This document shows, piece after piece, positions 25,630 to 34,571 of a DNA stretch of 64,000 nt; positions within the stretch are counted from its first letter, which is position 1; every line of letters starts with the position of its first letter. Both the position numbers and the translations under genes were made by a program. The notes below the pieces were generated by a model that worked only from the letters and a program-made list of their open reading frames with translations, did no database searches and had not been told where the DNA came from. Source of the DNA: Desulfobacterales bacterium RIFOXYA12_FULL_46_15 (lineage in GTDB: Bacteria; Desulfobacterota; Desulfobacteria; Desulfobacterales; Desulfobacteraceae); assembly GCA_001799395.1 (NCBI GenBank), contig MGTJ01000008.1, positions 3,783-67,782 of the forward strand, given 5' to 3'.

Positions 25630-27792
25630 TTAAAACCGGAAAGAAACACCTGCCCCCAGGTATCGGCCGTCCTGGGGATAGATCCCGCCCATGCCGCCGG
25701 TAAAGCGGCTGTGAGCCAAACCGGTACTGTTGGAATATTTTTCCCATTGTGTGTCAAAGATGTTGGCGCAGGTGAGGGTCCATTCGAACCGGCCGTACAC
25801 CCAGGTCAGTTTCAGGTCCATAAGATGGGTGGGGTCCACCTTCAGGCTGTTGCCGTTATCTTCATATTGTTCTCCAAATCCGTGGACATCCAGTGAAACC
25901 GTCAGGGAGCCGCAGGGCTTGTCCCGGAAGGGGTAGATATCCAGCCCGGCAGAATATTCATATTCCGGAACTGAACTTACCTTTTTACCGGAAAGATCAA
26001 GGAAGGTCATGGAAGAGGCCTCTGGTGTTGCATACCCCCTGGCGCTGCCGTCGTTCCATTCCGCATCCATGGTCGTGAACCCGAAGCGGTATCCAAGAAA
26101 CTCCAGGGGCCTGCCGTCCACTTCCACTTCAATCCCCTTGTGGGTAGCGGTTCCCGCATTCCGGTAACCCACAAAGGTGGTGCCGGTGTAAGCGGCAGTC
26201 ACCTTGTCTTCGACTTCTGTCAGATAACCGATGATGCTGTAGTTCAGTGCTTTTCTCACCTGGTGCTTGAATCCAAGTTCCCAGGTCTGGTATTGTTCCG
26301 GCTTCAGATCTTTGGCCTGAGCGGCCGGGTCGTTTTTTTCCATGTTGAGTTTGTAATGCCCGATGGGCATATAGAAGCCTGACTCGTTGTAGGTAATGAA
26401 CAGGTTGGCATTTTCCAGGATGTCATAGGACGGGGAGAGGGTAAAGTCTATGTCGCCGTCGAAATCAGCCTGAACCGAAGACGGGACTTTGTTTTTCAGT
26501 TCATAATCCACCTTGTTGAGCCGGATTCCGGTCTCAAGCCCGAACCGGTCCAGGGTAAGGTCATTGTTCAGATTGAGGCCCATGTGTTCTTTTTTGGCCT
26601 TAATATCGGCCATGGCTTTATTCGTGGTCATGGCAGCGGATAAGGCAAGGGTGTTGAAGGGATAATCCCGAACCTGGTCAAAATCCTGGTTCTTGTAATC
26701 CAATCCAAGCTTCAGGGTATCTTTGTAATTTTCTTTTCCCAGGTCAAAATGACGGCCTCCGGTGATTTTGAAATCAACCCGGGTATCCTGCCGGTCATCT
26801 TGTTCATCATCCCTTCTGGTATTTACGGCCGGGTGGTTGAAATCCTTCATTTCGGTCGCAATCTCATTGTCCTGCGTAAAAATAAGGGCTGAATTGAGAA
26901 GATATTCATTTTTTTCATAATCCAGTTTGATCCCGGCATTGACCATTTCCTGGTCGGACCGGGTCGGCAATACATAATAGGCAGTACCACCGGAAACGGC
27001 CCAATACCCGTTTGCTCTCCGGTCTTTTTGGACATCTGCAGGGGTCAGGCCTACAGCATGGGAGACCTTGGAATCATTAACGCCGAGGATGAGATTCACC
27101 CGCCCGCCGTCAAACCGGTACCCGGCCTGGGCGTCGGCAGACCTGGTTTCATCATCGGTTTGGCGGTATCCGTCGGATTCCATGCCATAGGCATTCAGGC
27201 TATAATCAATATCGTTTTTACCGCCAAAAATACCGGCTGTAAGCTTATGGGTATTCCAGGACCCGGTTTCAGCCGAGGCATATCCTTTGAAAGGTTCATC
27301 TGCCGACAGTCCGCTTTTTGTGGTGATCAGGATGGCGCCCCGGGCCGAATCAGCGCCGTATTCAGAGGCAGGCGGGGATTTGATGACTTCTATTTTTTCA
27401 ATATTGTCCAGGGGAATGGTGTCGATCTTGCTGTACCCGTACATCCCCGTATTGATGGGGCGGCCGTCCACATAAATCACGGCCCCGTCGGTAAAGGTGC
27501 CGCGGGTTCCGCGGATGCTGAAATAGGTTTTTGATCCTGATTTCTGGTTGACCACCCCGGGAATGGATGAAATCAGTTCCGAGGTTCTGGTCTGGCCGCT
27601 GTTTTTGATATCTTTTTCCGTGAGCACGGTGATGGCGCTATTGGTTTGAAGCAGCTTTTGTTTTGTTCCTGAATCGGTTACGACAATGGTATCCAGGACC
27701 GTGAAATCATCTTGTGCGGTTGCCGGACAAGGGTTTATCAATATGACGGCAGCCAGGACTGCCTGGATCATCTGGTAAATTATCTTTTTCAT
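25630..27792 (-). CDS. TonB-dependent outer-membrane receptor
   Basis: 720 aa. A signal peptide of about 27 residues is followed by the plug domain (VLTEKDIKNSGQTRTSELIS, then YVDGRPINTGMYG, IEKIEVIKSPPASEYG) and a beta barrel that ends in the expected aromatic residue (GVSFRF). A receptor for a corrinoid or related metal-chelate is likely, because the gene is cotranscribed with cbiK (4-nt overlap) under a cobalamin riboswitch. Heme or siderophore import cannot be excluded by sequence alone. No TonB box consensus was identified with certainty; DDFTVLDTIVVT near the N-terminus may be it. Confidence 0.9.
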   Translation of the reverse strand: MKKIIYQMIQAVLAAVILINPCPATAQDDFTVLDTIVVTDSGTKQKLLQTNSAITVLTEKDIKNSGQTRTSELISSIPGVVNQKSGSKTYFSIRGTRGTFTDGAVIYVDGRPINTGMYGYSKIDTIPLDNIEKIEVIKSPPASEYGADSARGAILITTKSGLSADEPFKGYASAETGSWNTHKLTAGIFGGKNDIDYSLNAYGMESDGYRQTDDETRSADAQAGYRFDGGRVNLILGVNDSKVSHAVGLTPADVQKDRRANGYWAVSGGTAYYVLPTRSDQEMVNAGIKLDYEKNEYLLNSALIFTQDNEIATEMKDFNHPAVNTRRDDEQDDRQDTRVDFKITGGRHFDLGKENYKDTLKLGLDYKNQDFDQVRDYPFNTLALSAAMTTNKAMADIKAKKEHMGLNLNNDLTLDRFGLETGIRLNKVDYELKNKVPSSVQADFDGDIDFTLSPSYDILENANLFITYNESGFYMPIGHYKLNMEKNDPAAQAKDLKPEQYQTWELGFKHQVRKALNYSIIGYLTEVEDKVTAAYTGTTFVGYRNAGTATHKGIEVEVDGRPLEFLGYRFGFTTMDAEWNDGSARGYATPEASSMTFLDLSGKKVSSVPEYEYSAGLDIYPFRDKPCGSLTVSLDVHGFGEQYEDNGNSLKVDPTHLMDLKLTWVYGRFEWTLTCANIFDTQWEKYSNSTGLAHSRFTGGMGGIYPQDGRYLGAGVSFRF

Positions 27793-28664
27793 GGATGGTC
27801 TGTCATGGCCTGCTTCAGGTGATCCATCCAGATATCCAGCATATTGTCATATTGAGCAGTACCTTTCAGAACAGCCTCAGTCTTGAACCCCTGTTTTTCG
27901 AGCATGGATTTCCAGGAGCCGGGTTCGTCACCGGCCAGGTCGTTTCTGGCATGGTCCCCGGCAACGGACATAAAAGGCATGAGCCAGATTTTTTTGCTCT
28001 TTTTTTCTTTTATCATGGGGATCAGGTCGTCAATGGTTGGTGAGCCTTCCACTGTGCCCATAAACACCAGGGGGTCTTTTTTCTGGAGATGATACATGAG
28101 GGCCGTATAAAAGACATTGGAAGGGTGAGGGGTTCCGTGGCCCATGAGGACCACGGCTTCTGATTGTTTTCGTCCGGCCGGGAGATTCGCAAGGATGGCC
28201 CGGGTCACATCTTCCATGTCTTTTTGGCTTGACAGCAACGGCGCACCAATGACAATTTTTTCAATCCCGCCCGGCAGACCTTCAAAGGCAGCCAGGGTCC
28301 GGACCAGGTCGTCAAATTCTTCTCCCCGGATGGTGTGCAGGGACTGGGCCGCCACACGGGTAAATCCCTGGTCCGTCATTTTTGCCAGGGCCATGGCCTC
28401 GGAGTCCAGGATTTTGCCCTCTTTTGCCAGCTTGCTTCTGATCATGGAAGAGGTATAGGCCCAGAAAACCGGGGTTTCCGGGAACTCTTCCTTAACACGC
28501 TTGTTTATGTTTTCAAAGGATACTGAGGCTTCGGGAATGCTTGAGCCGAATGCCACAAGAAGGATGCCTTTTTTCATTTCCCTTTTATGGCCGTGACCCG
28601 AGGCAAACACAAGGGATGGAAGGATAAGGCAGGTGAATAAAAAGAAGAGGATAAGTTTTTTCAT
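27789..28664 (-). CDS. cbiK: Periplasmic-type sirohydrochlorin cobaltochelatase CbiK
   Basis: 291 aa. A clear signal peptide (MKKLILFFLFTCLILPSLVFA) precedes the chelatase fold: ILLVAFGSSIPEA, the metal-binding His in VVLMGHGTPHPS, and SVAGDHARNDLAGD. Family knowledge: CbiK inserts cobalt into sirohydrochlorin, and an exported version is known in Desulfovibrio, where a role in metal or heme handling was proposed. The N-terminal GHGHKR following cleavage could add metal ligands. It is the first gene behind the B12 riboswitch and overlaps the TonB receptor gene by 4 nt. Confidence 0.9.
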   Translation of the reverse strand: MKKLILFFLFTCLILPSLVFASGHGHKREMKKGILLVAFGSSIPEASVSFENINKRVKEEFPETPVFWAYTSSMIRSKLAKEGKILDSEAMALAKMTDQGFTRVAAQSLHTIRGEEFDDLVRTLAAFEGLPGGIEKIVIGAPLLSSQKDMEDVTRAILANLPAGRKQSEAVVLMGHGTPHPSNVFYTALMYHLQKKDPLVFMGTVEGSPTIDDLIPMIKEKKSKKIWLMPFMSVAGDHARNDLAGDEPGSWKSMLEKQGFKTEAVLKGTAQYDNMLDIWMDHLKQAMTDHP

Positions 28665-28711
28665 GATTGCTCCTTAAATGATTAAAATTTAATCCAGTGA
28701 TCCGGAGCCAT

Positions 28712-28750
28712 AAAAAAACCCCAGGATCGATACAGTCAACGATCCTGGGG
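28712..28750 (-). terminator. Intrinsic terminator between riboswitch and cbiK
   Basis: CCCCAGGATCG pairs exactly with CGATCCTGGGG (11 bp, 10-nt loop), and in the minus direction the stem is followed by seven T residues. It lies downstream of the cobalamin riboswitch and about 50 bp before cbiK. It is therefore the expected expression platform: cobalamin binding should favour this hairpin and stop transcription. Confidence 0.92.
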
Positions 28751-28810
28751 TATCCCTTTTCTTTCCTTAAGATCTTATGGCAATTCCCTTGTCCGCGGGG
28801 AATACATCAA

Positions 28811-28990
28811 TGTGTCCGGCAGGTCTTCTGACTTGTGGATCATCCTTTTGGCTTCTGCCTTCCCGCCGATTTTCAAGCCTTTATTTACGGCTTTTAATTG
28901 ACAGTGGCGTTTTTTAAAGCTTTGGTCCCCACTTACAGCGGCGGGCCCGTCCCTGATTTTCACAGGCGTTCCCTTTTAAGCATTAAATGC
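28811..28990 (-). ncRNA. Cobalamin riboswitch
   Basis: Read on the minus strand, the region shows the ordered conserved boxes of the B12 riboswitch: GGGAACGCCTGTGAAAATC, CCGCTGTAAGTGG, CGCCACTG, GGCGGGAAGGC and finally AGTCAGAAGACCTGCCGG. Their spacing fits the family. Together with the terminator 60 bp downstream it should repress the cbiK-TonB receptor operon when adenosylcobalamin or a related corrinoid is plentiful. Boundaries are approximate. Confidence 0.95.
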
Positions 28991-29057
28991 ACCTGAACAA
29001 CAGATCAGGTTGTATTTTGAAAAAATACAAAAGTCAACTAAAAAAATTATCCACAAA

Positions 29058-30059
29058 TCATTGTGCCCTGGAAGATTTGTCAATGTCAAAAATGGTGCCT
29101 TTGATATATCCCTTTGTTTCATACCGGGTAATGTGGGCCAGTTTTTTGGTGATTTGGCCCAGCTTTTCAGTCTGTGACAGAATGGTATTGACCAGCGCCA
29201 GGTTTGGATCGGTTTTTTTCATATTCATTTTTATTATTTCAAGATTGCCCAGGATGACCTGCAAGGGCTGGTTCATTTCGTGGCAGATGCCTCCTGCAGT
29301 TTCAATTGCGGCAAAGGCCTTTTCGGTTTGTTTCAGATCGGTGATATCATTGGCAAACACACAGATCCTGTCCACCTGGTCATATTCATTGAATACAGGA
29401 TAGAGCTGGACATCATAATGCCTGCCCCTGCTTTCTTTCTGATAGCTGACAGGCTCCTGGTTCTCAACCACGTCTTTGATCAGTACCCCCAGCCTTGAGA
29501 ATTCTTTCTTTTTAAAAAAAATTTTAAAATTTTTTCCGATCATCTCATTCGGGCTTTTATCGAAAAGCAGGGCTCCCGGAGTATTCAGATTGATAATGAC
29601 GCCGTTGATGTCAAAAAGATATACCATGCTTTTGGTGGCATTGATCATGGCCCGGATGGTGCTCTCATTTTTCTTAAGGGTTTCCTGGGCCAGTTTTTTT
29701 TCACTGATGTCATGAACGATGGAATACAGGACTTTTTTATCTCCAAATTCAATGGGACCGCTGTAGACTTCCACATCCCTGATTTCACCAGTCTTGAGCC
29801 TGTGCTGGAAATTATAATAATTGCTTTTGTTCAGCCGGGTCTCTTTCATTTCTTTTATTAATTCTTTTTCAGAAAGTGTGTTGATTTCCGATGTTTTCAA
29901 AGCCAGAATTTCATTTTCCGAATATTGATAAAATTTCAGTGCAGCAAGATTGGCATCCAGGATATCGCCTGTTTCAGGATCAATGATGAGCATGATCGAC
30001 TGGGAATGTTTGAACAGGCTTTCGTATACGGATTGGCTGGTTAAGGGGTTAATCGACAT
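29058..30059 (-). CDS. PAS-PAS-HisKA protein lacking an ATPase domain
   Basis: 333 aa. Two PAS domains (about 10-125 and 130-245), the first ending in SIVHDISEKK and the second in FANDITDLKQ, are followed by a histidine-kinase dimerisation helix with the phospho-acceptor in GGICHEMNQPLQVILGN. The protein ends about 70 residues later, so no HATPase_c domain (N, G1, G2 boxes) exists in this ORF. No frameshifted continuation was noticed downstream toward the riboswitch. It may receive phosphate from another kinase or act as a sensor adaptor. No transmembrane segment; cytoplasmic. Confidence 0.85.
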   Translation of the reverse strand: MSINPLTSQSVYESLFKHSQSIMLIIDPETGDILDANLAALKFYQYSENEILALKTSEINTLSEKELIKEMKETRLNKSNYYNFQHRLKTGEIRDVEVYSGPIEFGDKKVLYSIVHDISEKKLAQETLKKNESTIRAMINATKSMVYLFDINGVIINLNTPGALLFDKSPNEMIGKNFKIFFKKKEFSRLGVLIKDVVENQEPVSYQKESRGRHYDVQLYPVFNEYDQVDRICVFANDITDLKQTEKAFAAIETAGGICHEMNQPLQVILGNLEIIKMNMKKTDPNLALVNTILSQTEKLGQITKKLAHITRYETKGYIKGTIFDIDKSSRAQ

Positions 30060-30178
30060 ATTTATCTGCCTTAAATAAGTTAATATATCACGTTCATCCT
30101 CGTAAAGTGATATACCATAAAGAAAAAATCAATAAAAGGCCTGCTTTTGTTTTTGATACATTGGGCATTGAATCTGTG

Positions 30179-30194
30179 TGGTTAAGTTTTTGCA
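30179..30194 (+). promoter_or_regulatory. Candidate sigma-54 promoter upstream of the epimerase gene
   Basis: TGGTTAAGTTTTTGCA has the TGG-N8-TTGC architecture with GG and GC 10 nt apart, 31 bp before the ATG at 30225. The spacer is T-rich, so a chance match is more likely than for the other sites in this window. Confidence 0.4.
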
Positions 30195-30224
30195 AAGCTT
30201 TATAAAAACAAAAAAGGATTATGA

Positions 30225-31133
30225 ATGATGAAAAAAATATTGATCACAGGTGCATCAGGATTTGTCGGAAATAAGCTGTCTTGTTTTTTTTTGAGCCAAG
30301 GTTGTTCCGTCACAGGCATTGGGACATCCAAAACCCATCCGCTGTCAGCCACTTCACCGGGGTTTGAATGGATCAGTGCAGATACAACCCGTGAAGGGAA
30401 CTGGCAGAATCATGTGAAAAAGGCAGATGTGCTGATCAACCTTGCCGGCCGTAATATTTTCCGGTACTGGACAAAAAAATACAAACAGGCCATTTATGAT
30501 TCACGGATATTGACCACCCGGAATCTTGTCAATGCCATTGAAGAGGGAAACCGGCAGACGTTTTTAACCACTTCTGCCGCCGGTGTCTATGGAGATCGGC
30601 AGGATGATGAGCTGACGGAAACGAGCAGCCCTGGAAAAAGTTTTCTGGCACAGGTATGTGTGGATTGGGAAAAAGAAGGGTTAAGGGCGAGACAAAAAGG
30701 TGCCCGGGTTTCGGTCATGCGTTTTGGTGTGGTCCTGGGGGATAAGGGGGCTCTTTCCCTGATGGCCCCTGCCTTCCGTATGTTTGCGGGCGGCCCCCTG
30801 GGGAACGGGAACCATTGGTTTCCCTGGATTCATATTGAAGATCTGATCCGGGCAGCCCTGTTTATTATTAAAAATGAGACAATAGAAGGGATATTTAATT
30901 TTACCGGGATAGACCCTGTCCGTCAGAAAGAGTTTGCCAAGGCACTCGGCCGTGCGCTTAAAAGACCTGCTTTTCTTCCGGTTCCTGCCTTTATGGTCAG
31001 GGCTGTCATGGGTGAGCTTGGATCAGCCCTTCTGGAAAGCCAGAAGGCAATCCCGAAGCATCTTCTGGATTCCGGCTATTCTTTTAAATTTGCCAATGTG
31101 GGCAAAGCCCTGGAAGATGTTTTCAATAAATAA
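30225..31133 (+). CDS. TIGR01777-type NAD-dependent epimerase (YfcH-like)
   Basis: 302 aa atypical extended SDR. ILITGASGFVGNKLSCFFL binds the dinucleotide, and LINLAGRNIFRYWTKKYKQ, TTSAAGVYG and PWIHIEDLIRAALF are the TIGR01777 family motifs. The substrate of this group is not established. AAAAAGGATT precedes two adjacent ATG codons. A second member fused to an SRPBCC domain occurs at 45825, so the window holds two paralogues. A rubrerythrin gene follows 131 bp later with its own candidate promoter. Confidence 0.87.
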   Translation: MMKKILITGASGFVGNKLSCFFLSQGCSVTGIGTSKTHPLSATSPGFEWISADTTREGNWQNHVKKADVLINLAGRNIFRYWTKKYKQAIYDSRILTTRNLVNAIEEGNRQTFLTTSAAGVYGDRQDDELTETSSPGKSFLAQVCVDWEKEGLRARQKGARVSVMRFGVVLGDKGALSLMAPAFRMFAGGPLGNGNHWFPWIHIEDLIRAALFIIKNETIEGIFNFTGIDPVRQKEFAKALGRALKRPAFLPVPAFMVRAVMGELGSALLESQKAIPKHLLDSGYSFKFANVGKALEDVFNK

Positions 31134-31190
31134 ATTTTTAATTGAAAAATCGACTAGTTTACATATATAGTAGTGAAATCCGGATGGATG

Positions 31191-31206
31191 TGGTATGCAA
31201 TTTGCT
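31191..31206 (+). promoter_or_regulatory. Candidate sigma-54 promoter of the rubrerythrin gene
   Basis: TGGTATGCAATTTGCT matches TGG-N8-TTGCT, with the invariant GG and GC dinucleotides 10 nt apart. It lies 59 bp before the rubrerythrin ATG. Its TGGTATG...TTTGCT wording is almost the same as the site in front of the superoxide reductase operon. Confidence 0.6.
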
Positions 31207-31264
31207 GATATAATTACAATTGAACCATAATTTTTGAAACAATAACACATAAAGGAGAAAAAGC

Positions 31265-31726
31265 ATGAAATTCGGATCGGTAGATGAGATATTGAAATTT
31301 GCTATTGATAAAGAAAAAGAAGCAGTGGCGTTTTATGTGTCTTTGGCAAAAGAAGCAACACGCGCATCTTTAAAAGAAACTTTTCAAAGCTTTGCAAAGG
31401 AAGAAGAAAAGCATGCAGCGCTTCTCTCGGATATTTCCGGGAACAAGGCGAAAATTGATTCCTATCAGTTTAAAAAAATTACAGATCTGAAAATAAGCGA
31501 TTACATGGTAGAGACCGAATATAAAGAAGGCATGCCCATGCCTGAAATTCTCAAGATTGCCATGAAAAGGGAAGAAAAGGCAGTCAAGCTTTATACAGTG
31601 CTGGCAGATCAGACAGATCATGCAGATGCAAAAAAATTATTTATGATCCTTGTCCAGGAAGAATCCAAACATAAACTTGGACTGGAATCCATGTATGATG
31701 ATTACCTGGCAAGCCAGGAAGGTTGA
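31265..31726 (+). CDS. Rubrerythrin-like ferritin-family protein
   Basis: 153 aa four-helix bundle. Di-iron ligands appear as KEKEAVAFY, KEEEKHAALL, KREEKAVKLY and QEESKHKLGLE, i.e. the two E-x6-Y and ExxH pairs. The rubredoxin domain of classical rubrerythrin is absent, so electrons must come from a separate donor such as the rubredoxin at 53139. Likely reduces hydrogen peroxide in the cytoplasm. AAAGGAG precedes the start and an intrinsic terminator follows, so it is monocistronic. Confidence 0.9.
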   Translation: MKFGSVDEILKFAIDKEKEAVAFYVSLAKEATRASLKETFQSFAKEEEKHAALLSDISGNKAKIDSYQFKKITDLKISDYMVETEYKEGMPMPEILKIAMKREEKAVKLYTVLADQTDHADAKKLFMILVQEESKHKLGLESMYDDYLASQEG

Positions 31727-31746
31727 TTTTCAATCTGAACAGGAGG

Positions 31747-31776
31747 GGCTGACCGCTTTCATGGGTCAGCCTTTTA
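31747..31776 (+). terminator. Intrinsic terminator after the rubrerythrin gene
   Basis: GGCTGACC (31747-31754) pairs with GGTCAGCC (31764-31771) over a 9-nt loop and is followed by TTTTAT. It separates the rubrerythrin from the nitroreductase gene. Confidence 0.8.
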
Positions 31777-31798
31777 TCTTGTTATACAGGGGGTGAAA

Positions 31799-32428
31799 AT
31801 GGATTTTGAAGAAATTGTATCAAACCGTCGTGCTGTTAATTTTTTTAATCCTGACAAGCCCATTGACCCGTCGCTGGTGAAAAAGATGGTGGAGATGGCA
31901 TCCAAAACCCCTTCCTCTTTTAATCTCCAGCCGTGGAACCTGATTGTATTAACGGAAAAAGAGGATAAGCTGCGGCTGCAGAAATGCGCCATGAACCAGG
32001 AAAAAGTGAGTGCTGCCCCGGTCACCATGATTGTATTGGCAGATAATGAAGGCTTTTTTGAAGGGCATAAAACCGTAGAGCAGGTGTTCCAGGAGAATAT
32101 CAAAGCCGGTACCATGACGGAAAAGCAAAGAGACTGGTTTCAAACGGCAAGATCAAGGCTTTACGGGAAAAATGAAAAAACCATCCAGGCCTTTTCCTGC
32201 AAGAACGCCGGTTTTTTTGCCATGGCCCTGATGTTTGCCGCTAAAAGCCTTGGCATTGACAGCCATCCCATGGATGGATTTGACCATGGCAAAGTGATGG
32301 CAAAATTCAATATCCCGGATAATTTCTACATCCCATTGCTCATTGCATTCGGATATTTCGATGAAACCAAATCCCTTCCCGCTCCCAAATGGCGAAAAGG
32401 ATATGATGATATTGTTGTCCGGTTTTAG
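31799..32428 (+). CDS. Nitroreductase-family flavoprotein
   Basis: 209 aa. IVSNRRAVNFFNPDKPID is the FMN-binding N-terminus, ASKTPSSFNLQPWNLIVL is the conserved second motif, and LGIDSHPMDGFD with a C-terminal GYFDETKSLPAPKWRK completes the pattern. Such enzymes reduce nitro groups, quinones or flavins with NAD(P)H. I start at ATG 31799, with GGGGGTGA just upstream; the track uses GTG 31793. It stands alone between a terminator and the acyl-CoA synthetase genes. Confidence 0.88.
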   Translation: MDFEEIVSNRRAVNFFNPDKPIDPSLVKKMVEMASKTPSSFNLQPWNLIVLTEKEDKLRLQKCAMNQEKVSAAPVTMIVLADNEGFFEGHKTVEQVFQENIKAGTMTEKQRDWFQTARSRLYGKNEKTIQAFSCKNAGFFAMALMFAAKSLGIDSHPMDGFDHGKVMAKFNIPDNFYIPLLIAFGYFDETKSLPAPKWRKGYDDIVVRF

Positions 32429-32467
32429 CCGTACCATTTGATCAATCCTTAAAAAAAAGGAAGGAAA

Positions 32468-33835
32468 GTGGAACTCAAATATCTTTTCAAGCCGTCGACC
32501 ATGGCAGTTATAGGCGTGTCCACGTCCCAGGACAATCATCCTGCCAATGTGATCTATACAAAGAATCACCTTCGGTATCCTGTGAAAACTTTCCCTGTTA
32601 ACCCCAAAGGGGGCATGCTTCATCGTGAAAAACTGTATCGCAGTGTTTTCGAAATAGAAGGACCTGTCGATATGGCTGTGATTGCCGTGCGTGCCGGGTT
32701 TGTGCCGAAAGTCATGGAAGACTGCATAAAAAAAGGAATCCGCAGCGCCGTCATTGTCTCGGGCGGATTTGCCGAAGCCGGTAATATGAAATTGCAGCAG
32801 CAGGTGGCGGATCTGGCAAGAGAGGCATCCTTTCCTTTTGTGGGTCCCAATTGCCTCGGGATCTATTCACCGGACTATGTGGATACGTTTTTTCTTCCCG
32901 GGGAAAGAATTATCCGGCCGGAAAAAGGCAACGTAGGATTTGTCAGCCAGAGCGGCGGGGTCCTGGTGGATCAGATGGTGAAATTTGCAGGCCAGGGAAT
33001 CGGGGTGTCTCTTGCGGTCAGTATCGGCAATAAAGCCTTTATCCGTGAAACCGATATGCTGGACTGGTTTGCACGGGATATTGAGACAAAAGTGATTGCT
33101 TTTTATGTGGAAGGATTTGAAAAAGGGGAAGGCCGCCGGTTTATTCAAAAAGCTGAACAATGCGGCAAACCCGTTGTCATCCTGAAGGCCGGGAAAAGCA
33201 AAAAAGGCAGTGAGGCAGTTTCGAGCCACACCGCATCCCTTGCAGGAGATTACAGGGTTTTTTCAGAGGTCATGAAACAGCATTGTGTGGCCGAGGCTGA
33301 CAATGAATATGAACTCACTTCTTTTTGCGAGGCCTTAAGCTGTTTTCAAAAAGGAATCCAAGGCAATATCGGTATTCTTTCCCTCAGCGGCGGGCATGGG
33401 GTTATTGCCGTTGATGCCTGCGACCTCCACGGCCTGTCCGTCCCCAAGCCTGACCCGAAAACCATGGAAACCATCAGGGAAAAGGTGTCCCCGGAAATCA
33501 AAGACATCGTTTCTTATGGCAATCCCCTGGATCTGACAGGAAGTTCCGTGGACAATGATATTGTGGCGGCAGCCACCTATCTTGCCAGGGATAAGGGGAT
33601 TGAATGCCTTTTAGCCCTGTTGATTCCTTATTCTCCGGGTGTTTCCGCCGATATCGGCGCAAAACTCAGCCAGGTGGCCAGAAATGAGGGCAAACCCATG
33701 ATTGCCTATGTTCCTAATGAGGAGAAATACAGGATTATTATTGAAGGTTTTGAACTCAATGATATCCCTGTGGCATCCTCTGTAGAAGGGGCCGTTCTCA
33801 TGGCAAAAGCATTAAAGAGGTGCAAACCATGCTGA
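32468..33835 (+). CDS. ADP-forming acyl-CoA synthetase, alpha subunit
   Basis: 455 aa, GTG start with GGAAGGAAA upstream. The N-terminal CoA-binding domain (PSTMAVIGVSTSQDNHPANVI) leads into a succinyl-CoA-ligase-like domain with GPNCLGIYSP and VSQSGGVLVDQM. SSHTASLAGD holds the phosphohistidine used to pass phosphate. Family role: acyl-CoA + ADP + Pi to acid + CoA + ATP, i.e. substrate-level ATP synthesis from an acyl-CoA, or the reverse. The beta subunit follows and overlaps by 7 nt, giving the split arrangement common in archaea. Confidence 0.88.
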   Translation: MELKYLFKPSTMAVIGVSTSQDNHPANVIYTKNHLRYPVKTFPVNPKGGMLHREKLYRSVFEIEGPVDMAVIAVRAGFVPKVMEDCIKKGIRSAVIVSGGFAEAGNMKLQQQVADLAREASFPFVGPNCLGIYSPDYVDTFFLPGERIIRPEKGNVGFVSQSGGVLVDQMVKFAGQGIGVSLAVSIGNKAFIRETDMLDWFARDIETKVIAFYVEGFEKGEGRRFIQKAEQCGKPVVILKAGKSKKGSEAVSSHTASLAGDYRVFSEVMKQHCVAEADNEYELTSFCEALSCFQKGIQGNIGILSLSGGHGVIAVDACDLHGLSVPKPDPKTMETIREKVSPEIKDIVSYGNPLDLTGSSVDNDIVAAATYLARDKGIECLLALLIPYSPGVSADIGAKLSQVARNEGKPMIAYVPNEEKYRIIIEGFELNDIPVASSVEGAVLMAKALKRCKPC

Positions 33836-34509
33836 AGAAAAAAATCAGAACAATCATCGATGCCCATAAAGATATGGGATGGGTTATGGAACCGGGTGCA
33901 AAAGCCATCATGAAATCACAGGGGCTGGATATCCCGGATTTTGTACTCACCAATTCTTTTGAAAAAGCGGAAAAGTTTTTAAAGAAAATAAACAGACCGG
34001 TCGTTGCAAAAGCAGTTTCAAGAAAAATTCTCCATAAAACAGAGCATCAGGCAGTTGTGACGGAAATACGTTCAGGCGGTCATCTGAAAAAGGAAATGGA
34101 AAGACTCCTGAAACTCGATGGCTGCGAATCCATCCTGATTGAAGAAATGGCCGAAGGCCTTGAAGTGATCATTGGTGCAAAAAATGATTTCCAGTTCGGA
34201 CCTGTGGTGGTATTCGGCATTGGCGGGACCTCGGTGGAGATCTATAACGACACTGCCATCCGCATGGCGCCGCTCAAGCCGGAGGATGTATTCTCCATGA
34301 TAGCTTCTCTCAAGGCCAAAGCCCTTTTATACGGATACCGCGGAAAGGACGGGGTGAATATGGAGGTTCTCACCAGTACCCTGGTGAAATTTTCTCATCT
34401 CATCATGGCCCTTGAAAACCATATGGAGTCGCTGGATCTGAACCCTGTCATCTGTACAAAAGACCGGTGCATTATCGCAGATGCCAGACTCATCCTTAAA
34501 ACAGCCTGA
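33829..34509 (+). CDS. ADP-forming acyl-CoA synthetase, beta subunit (ATP-grasp)
   Basis: About 226 aa. An ATP-grasp_5 domain shows INRPVVAKAVSRKILHKTEHQAV, ILIEEMAEGLEVIIGAKNDFQFGPVVVFGIGGTSVE and a final LDLNPVICTKD, where the ligands for Mg-nucleotide are expected. ATG 33829 has AGAGGTG upstream; the track start is GTG 33820. It overlaps the alpha-subunit gene, so the two chains are probably made together and form the alpha2beta2 enzyme in the cytoplasm. Confidence 0.88.
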   Translation: MLKKKIRTIIDAHKDMGWVMEPGAKAIMKSQGLDIPDFVLTNSFEKAEKFLKKINRPVVAKAVSRKILHKTEHQAVVTEIRSGGHLKKEMERLLKLDGCESILIEEMAEGLEVIIGAKNDFQFGPVVVFGIGGTSVEIYNDTAIRMAPLKPEDVFSMIASLKAKALLYGYRGKDGVNMEVLTSTLVKFSHLIMALENHMESLDLNPVICTKDRCIIADARLILKTA

Positions 34510-34571
34510 TATCCGGATATTTCGCCGGGACACAGGTGTCTCATGAGACAAAAATAAAAACAGGAACAATT

